Part shown: positions 60,117 through 64,000 of the stretch, piece after piece
Layout: every line of letters starts with the position of its first letter
Position numbering within the stretch: the first letter of the stretch is position 1
DNA from: Mycolicibacterium litorale
GTDB lineage: Bacteria; Actinomycetota; Actinomycetes; Mycobacteriales; Mycobacteriaceae
Length of the DNA stretch: 64,000 nucleotides
Direction: 5' to 3'
NCBI GenBank assembly: GCA_002007745.1
Contig: CP019882.1
Coordinates: 4,092,001 to 4,156,000 of the forward strand
The notes under the pieces: model-generated
Told to the model about the DNA's origin: nothing
Seen by the model: only the letters and a program-made list of their open reading frames with translations
Database searches by the model: none
Position numbers and translations under genes: made by a program

Positions 60117-61148
60117 ATGGGGCGCATCGACACCCATGCCCATGCCGTACCCGCCGACTATCGGGCCGCGCTGCACCGCGCGCGAATCGACAACGGCGGC
60201 GGTTGGGCGATCCCGGACTGGAGCCCCGATGCCGCGATGGCGGCGATGGCCGAATTGGACGTCTCTACCGCGATCCTGTCGGTGTCGACGCCGGGCACGG
60301 CGTTCCTGCCCGCCGCCGCTGACGCGGCGGCACTAGCGCGCGACGTCAACGACTACCTGGCGGCGTTGAGCGCCGCGCACCAGGACCGATTCGGCTTCTT
60401 CGCCACCGTCCCGATGCCGCACGTCGAGCAGTCGGTCGCGGAAGCGATTCGCGCACTCGACGTATTGCACGCCGACGGGGTCGTGCTGCTGGCCAACAGC
60501 GCCGGCGTCTATCTGGGCCACGACGGCCAGGACGAATTGTTCGCGGCACTGGACGCCCGCGATGCGGTGGTGTTCATCCATCCGGCTGAGCTGCCCGGGC
60601 CTGCCATCGCCGGAGTGCCGCCGTTCGCCACCGACTTTCTGCTCGATACCAGCAGGGCGGCTTACCTATTGGTGCGCAATGGTTTTCGACGCAAATACCC
60701 CAGGATCAAGTTCATCCTCAGCCACGCCGGCGGGTTCGTTCCGTACGCCTCGCACCGGATGGCGGTGTCGATCATGGCGGACACCGGCCGTAGTCCGGCC
60801 GACAGTCTCGACGACTTCGCAAGCTTCTATTTCGACACCGCGCTGTCGTCGAGTGCGGCTGCGCTGCCGACCCTGCTCGCATTCGCCAAGCCGGGCCATA
60901 TCACCTTCGGGTCCGATTTTCCGTTCGCGCCGGTGGCCGCCGGCAAGCTCTTCGCCGCCGGGTTGACGGGCTACCCCGGGTTGGACGCCACCGCCTTGGC
61001 CGCCATCGACCGGCAGAACGCGCTGAGGTTGTTCCCCCGCCTCGGCGGCGCGGCACCCCCGCCGGTGACGCCGCTGCCCGATCGGGTCCGCCACGCGGCG
61101 AGCCGGCAGGTGATGCGCGTGGTCTCCCGGCTGATCAACACGCCGTGA
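60117..61148 (+). CDS. Amidohydrolase-2 family (ACMSD-like) hydrolase or decarboxylase
   Basis: A 343-aa TIM-barrel metal enzyme: RIDTHAHAVPADY (HxH), VVFIHPAELPG (His), FILSHAGGFVPY (His) and ITFGSDFPFAP (Asp), the full Amidohydrolase_2 ligand set. Relatives decarboxylate aromatic or muconate-type acids (ACMSD, gamma-resorcylate decarboxylase). It is 12 bp after the dioxygenase gene in the same operon, an extra step compared with standard hpp/mhp pathways; it may remove a carboxylate from the aromatic substrate or from the ring-cleavage product. The substrate is unknown. Confidence 0.87.
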   Translation: MGRIDTHAHAVPADYRAALHRARIDNGGGWAIPDWSPDAAMAAMAELDVSTAILSVSTPGTAFLPAAADAAALARDVNDYLAALSAAHQDRFGFFATVPMPHVEQSVAEAIRALDVLHADGVVLLANSAGVYLGHDGQDELFAALDARDAVVFIHPAELPGPAIAGVPPFATDFLLDTSRAAYLLVRNGFRRKYPRIKFILSHAGGFVPYASHRMAVSIMADTGRSPADSLDDFASFYFDTALSSSAAALPTLLAFAKPGHITFGSDFPFAPVAAGKLFAAGLTGYPGLDATALAAIDRQNALRLFPRLGGAAPPPVTPLPDRVRHAASRQVMRVVSRLINTP

Positions 61149-61157
61149 GGCGTCAGC

Positions 61158-62006
61158 TCAAGCGTCTGCGCGCGCCAGGAACGGCAGTACCAGATCGGCG
61201 AACCTGGCCGGACATTCGATTTGGGGCATGTGTCCGATCCCGTTCAACAGGTGCACCTCGGCGTGCGGATACACCCGCATCGCCTCGTTGATGTGCTTGG
61301 CGGGCAGGATACGGTCGCGGGTGCCCCACATGATCAGCGTCGGTCGCGGCGTCCGGGTGACCGCCGCCGCGAGCTCCCGGCGCCACTGCGGCTTGACGCC
61401 CCGCGGCGTTCCGAGTTCGAGCACCGTCTCGCGCAGCATCGCGCCGGCACCGGGCTGGGCTCCGACAGCCAGTGCGTGGTTGATGCGCGCCTTGGTGGCC
61501 ACCGATCTGTCGGCGTGGATGGAGCGCTCGAACAACGCCGCGCTGAGCCGGGTGGGCGGTCGGGTACCGAGCCCGCCCAGCACCGGCACCGTCAGCATCC
61601 GCAGCAGCGGGGTGACCTCGCTGCCGAAGCCCGCGCTGTTGATCAGCGCCAGGCTTGCCACCCGCTCGGGTGTGGCGGCCAGCAACTGTTGGGCGATGGC
61701 GCCGCCGAGTGAATTGCCCACCACGTGCACCGGCCGGGTCTCGCCGAGTGCGTCGAGGGTGCCCGCGACACCGTCGGCCAAGGCGGTCAGGGTGATCGCC
61801 GCCCGAGGCCGCTCGGAGAACCCGAAGCCGGGGACGTCGAGGGCGATGACCCGGTGCGACTGGGCCAGCCGCTCGTACTGCGGGGCCCAGTCCTCCATGC
61901 TGCGGCCGATGCCGTGCACCAACAGCACCGGCGACTTGGCCGGGTCACCGTCGGTGCGGACCCGGGTGCGCCTGCCGTCCACCTCGATGAAGGTGGGCCG
62001 GCTCAT
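61158..62006 (-). CDS. Alpha/beta-hydrolase (esterase/lipase-like) partner of the BVMO
   Basis: A 282-aa hydrolase: LLVHGIGRSMEDWAPQYERL, nucleophile VVGNSLGGAIAQQLL, Asp in MWGTRDRILPAKHI and His in LLNGIGHMPQIECP. It overlaps the monooxygenase gene upstream by 4 bp, forming a two-gene operon in which the hydrolase could cleave the ester made by the Baeyer-Villiger enzyme. It is convergent with the aromatic operon (10 bp gap). The substrate is unknown. Confidence 0.85.
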   Translation of the reverse strand: MSRPTFIEVDGRRTRVRTDGDPAKSPVLLVHGIGRSMEDWAPQYERLAQSHRVIALDVPGFGFSERPRAAITLTALADGVAGTLDALGETRPVHVVGNSLGGAIAQQLLAATPERVASLALINSAGFGSEVTPLLRMLTVPVLGGLGTRPPTRLSAALFERSIHADRSVATKARINHALAVGAQPGAGAMLRETVLELGTPRGVKPQWRRELAAAVTRTPRPTLIMWGTRDRILPAKHINEAMRVYPHAEVHLLNGIGHMPQIECPARFADLVLPFLARADA

Positions 62007-63541
62007 GCCGAAGCCAGGCCGGAGGTCACCCCGGAGCGCTCGGCGTCGGGCACCGCGGTGCCGAACCGCAGCGCGGGATCCTCCACCGAACCCTTACGCA
62101 GCCGCTCATGATCGGACCAGTAGTCCATCTCGACGGTCCACGGTCCGCTGGTGCCCTGTTGGGGAAACTGCTCGACCGCGCGCAGGATGTACCCGGCCGG
62201 GAAATCCAGCATGGGACGCTTCTCCATCATCGGGTTGTCGACGACGGGAACGACGGTGGTGTACCCGTGCTGGTCCATGTAGGCGAGCAGCCGGCAGAGG
62301 TGTTCACACACCAGGCCGACCTTCAGCGTCCACGACGAGTTCGTATAGCCGAAGGCGAACGCCATGTTCGGGATGCCGGAGAGCATGAAGCTCTTGTAGA
62401 CCAGCGAATCGTGCGGATCTTTGACCTCCCCGTCCACCGAGACCGCAATGCCACCGAACGGGAGCAGTTTGAGACCTGTTGCGGTGACGATGATGTCGGC
62501 CTCGAGCGTCGCGCCCGACTCCAGCAGGATGCCGTTGTCGGTGAATCGCACTATCCGGTCGGTGACCACCGAGGCCTTGCCCTGGGCGATCGAGCGGAAG
62601 AGATCGGCGTCGGGCACCGCGCACAGCCGCTGATCCCACGGGTTGTAGACCGGATTGAAGTGGGTGTCGACCGCGTATCCCTGCGGGAGCGCCTTGACGT
62701 TGATCGCGCGGATGATGCGCCGGGCGAGCTTGGGATTGCGCTGGCACAGGTTGTAGATGAACCGGCCCTTGCCGATGTTGAACCGCCGGGTCGCGGCGTA
62801 GGCAGCCTTGGGCGGCAGGATCTTTCGCAGGCCGTTGGCTATGGGATCCTTGCGTGGCAACGGCATCACGTAGGACGGTGAGCGCTGGAGCATGGTGATG
62901 TGCTCGACGTCGTCGGCCATCGCGGGGATGAGGGTGACCGCGGTGGCGCCGCTGCCGATCACGACGACCTTCTTGCCGGTGTAGTCCAGACCCTCCGGCC
63001 ACGACTGCGGGTGCACGATGACGCCCTGGAAATCGTCTTCACCCTCGAAGTGCGGTTGGTAGCCGCCGGCGTAGTCGTAGTAGCCGGTCGCGCCGAACAG
63101 GAAGTCACAGGTCACCTCGAATCGCTCACCGTCGCGTTCCAGGGTGACCGTCCACTGGGCGGTGTCCGAGGTGAAGTCAGCTCGGATCACCTTGTGATGC
63201 AGGTAGATCCGGCGGGCCAGGTCGTCTTCGTCGATCACCTCGTGCAGGTAGTCCAGGATCTCGTGCGCATCGGCGATCGCGTTGTCGGAGGTCCACGGCT
63301 TGAACTCGTAGCCGAAGGTGTGCAGGTCGGAATCCGAGCGAATGCCCGGGTACCGGAACAAGTCCCACGTCCCGCCGATCGCATCGCGGCTGTCCACCAG
63401 CGCGAAGGTCTTCCCCGGCAGCGTGGTGGCCAGGTAGTGGCCCAGCCCGATGCCGGAGATTCCGGCGCCGACGATCAGCACGTCGACATGGCCGCTCAGC
63501 GACTCTGTGGGACGGGCCTGGTTGAGCGAGTTCACGGTCAT
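62003..63541 (-). CDS. Baeyer-Villiger-type flavin monooxygenase (EthA/MymA-like)
   Basis: A 512-aa FAD/NADPH enzyme: first Rossmann VLIVGAGISGIGLGHYLA, DAIGGTWDLFRYPGIRSDSD, the Baeyer-Villiger fingerprint FQGVIVHPQSWPE (FxGxxxHxxxWP), and second Rossmann VVVIGSGATAVTLIPAM. It belongs to the class B monooxygenases like mycobacterial EthA and MymA (about 490 aa), which oxidise ketones to esters and activate thioamides. It is followed by its hydrolase gene and faced by a divergent TetR gene, as EthA faces EthR. Confidence 0.88.
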   Translation of the reverse strand: MTVNSLNQARPTESLSGHVDVLIVGAGISGIGLGHYLATTLPGKTFALVDSRDAIGGTWDLFRYPGIRSDSDLHTFGYEFKPWTSDNAIADAHEILDYLHEVIDEDDLARRIYLHHKVIRADFTSDTAQWTVTLERDGERFEVTCDFLFGATGYYDYAGGYQPHFEGEDDFQGVIVHPQSWPEGLDYTGKKVVVIGSGATAVTLIPAMADDVEHITMLQRSPSYVMPLPRKDPIANGLRKILPPKAAYAATRRFNIGKGRFIYNLCQRNPKLARRIIRAINVKALPQGYAVDTHFNPVYNPWDQRLCAVPDADLFRSIAQGKASVVTDRIVRFTDNGILLESGATLEADIIVTATGLKLLPFGGIAVSVDGEVKDPHDSLVYKSFMLSGIPNMAFAFGYTNSSWTLKVGLVCEHLCRLLAYMDQHGYTTVVPVVDNPMMEKRPMLDFPAGYILRAVEQFPQQGTSGPWTVEMDYWSDHERLRKGSVEDPALRFGTAVPDAERSGVTSGLASA

Positions 63542-63568
63542 CGGGCACTCTCCGGATCAGACGGTAGA

Positions 63569-63595
63569 AACTGTAACGCGAATAGTGTTATAGTT
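63569..63595. promoter_or_regulatory. Inverted repeat between the BVMO and TetR genes
   Basis: AACTGTAAC (63569-63577) and GTTATAGTT (63587-63595) match in 8 of 9 paired positions around a 9-nt spacer. The site lies in the AT-rich gap, 28 bp from the monooxygenase start and 40 bp from the TetR start. It is a probable operator for the divergent TetR regulator. Confidence 0.65.
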
Positions 63596-63634
63596 TTGCC
63601 GACAACTGTCAAGGCTTTCCAGGGGGTTCACGCG

Positions 63635-64000
63635 ATGACCACGATGCCGGTTCAGCGGCGGGCGCCGGTGCAGGCCCGCAGCCGGCAGACCGTGGCCCGC
63701 ATCCTCGACGCCGCCGCGACGATCGCCGACGAGCATGGCGTCGACGCCGTGACGACCCGCGCCATCGCCGACCGGGCCGGAGTGTCCTATCCCTCGCTCT
63801 ACCGGTTCTTCGCCGACCGGGACGCCATCCTCGACGAGCTGATGGAACGGCACTGCGCCGAGATCGATGCGCGCTGCGTGGCCGCCGAGCGGACCTGGCG
63901 GATCACTTCGATCGCCGAACTGCTGAACAACGAACTCGACCTGCATGTCGACTACTACCGCAGGCATCCCGGCGCGGCCGGGCTGTGGATGGGTGGCCGC
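63635..64000 (+). CDS. TetR-family regulator, 3' truncated by window end
   Basis: The frame from ATG 63635 runs open to the right edge, giving 122 residues. The TetR helix-turn-helix is complete: RQTVARILDAAATIADEHGV, TTRAIADRAGVSYPSLYRFF and ADRDAILDELM. The start of the ligand-binding domain follows (LLNNELDLHVDYYRRHPGA). AGGGGG lies about 12 bp upstream of the ATG. It is divergent from the monooxygenase gene and likely controls it via the inverted repeat at 63569-63595. Confidence 0.9.
   Translation, partial: MTTMPVQRRAPVQARSRQTVARILDAAATIADEHGVDAVTTRAIADRAGVSYPSLYRFFADRDAILDELMERHCAEIDARCVAAERTWRITSIAELLNNELDLHVDYYRRHPGAAGLWMGGR

Noticed and set aside
1..64000. Search for tRNA genes, CRISPR arrays, insertion sequences, integrases and phage genes
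   Set aside because: By eye I found no tRNA-like cloverleaf, regularly spaced repeat, transposase or integrase; the islands show no flanking direct repeats.

Overview
The window is GC-rich, densely coded actinobacterial chromosome and most likely comes from an environmental, fast-growing Mycobacterium (Mycolicibacterium). The evidence is the gene order fadE22 - ligB - cstA, which matches Rv3061c-Rv3062-Rv3063 of M. tuberculosis, plus many paralogous acyl-CoA dehydrogenases, an EthA/MymA-type monooxygenase and a mycothiol-dependent-enzyme family protein. I see no tRNA, rRNA, CRISPR array, insertion sequence or prophage. The first and last genes run off the window.

Layout. 1-4490: the maturation and accessory tail of a group 1h (high-affinity, H2-scavenging) [NiFe]-hydrogenase operon: NifU/Rieske-like end, DUF5947, DUF6084, a 452-aa unknown, a 39-aa DUF6893 membrane peptide, endopeptidase, HypC and DUF6390. 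4447-8973: a MASE1-GAF-PP2C regulator, a SIMPL protein, an epimerase-like SDR and a membrane-anchored Pro/Ala-rich protein. 9013-20187: a catabolic island under one GntR regulator. It contains 3-oxo-tetronate kinase and decarboxylase (OtnK/OtnC), an isopropylmalate-dehydrogenase-like enzyme, a racemase-like protein, an exported lactonase-like propeller, an Ldh-type dehydrogenase, an aldehyde dehydrogenase, a cupin, a Usp and a CitMHS transporter. A 20-bp element recurs at all three promoter regions of the island. 20319-31759: housekeeping and redox genes (fadE22, a membrane Moco oxidoreductase, ligB, a flavin monooxygenase, cstA-ybdD, a P-loop kinase). 31904-44274: a C4-polyol (threitol/erythritol type) utilisation cluster: RpiB-like DerI, DhaKL-like DerK, a CUT1 ABC importer with two ATPases, EltD-like and DthD-like dehydrogenases, a SorC-family regulator with twin operators and an FGGY kinase. 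44360-53146: paired acyl-CoA dehydrogenases, an SDR, a SOUL protein, SulP, a secreted protein, PAS-ANTAR, CPBP and VanX-like genes. 53153-61148: a meta-cleavage aromatic pathway of the 3-hydroxyphenylpropionate type in two divergent operons around a TetR palindrome. 61158-64000: hydrolase, Baeyer-Villiger-type monooxygenase and a divergent TetR gene.

How the genes work together. The polyol and acid-sugar islands both feed four-carbon compounds into central metabolism (erythrose 4-phosphate and, by inference, DHAP). The aromatic cluster yields pyruvate, acetyl-CoA and a C4 acid. The hydrogenase genes support energy conservation from trace H2. Together they suggest a soil saprotroph.

Sequence quality. 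Six genes carry seven apparent single-base deletions, nearly all in G/C runs (4220-4224, 14919-14920, 32442-32445, 32656-32659, 39297-39299, 49714-49717, 50122-50125). Adding one base at each restores a full-length family-like protein. This looks more like a systematic consensus error than seven pseudogenes, so genes labelled broken here are probably intact in the organism.
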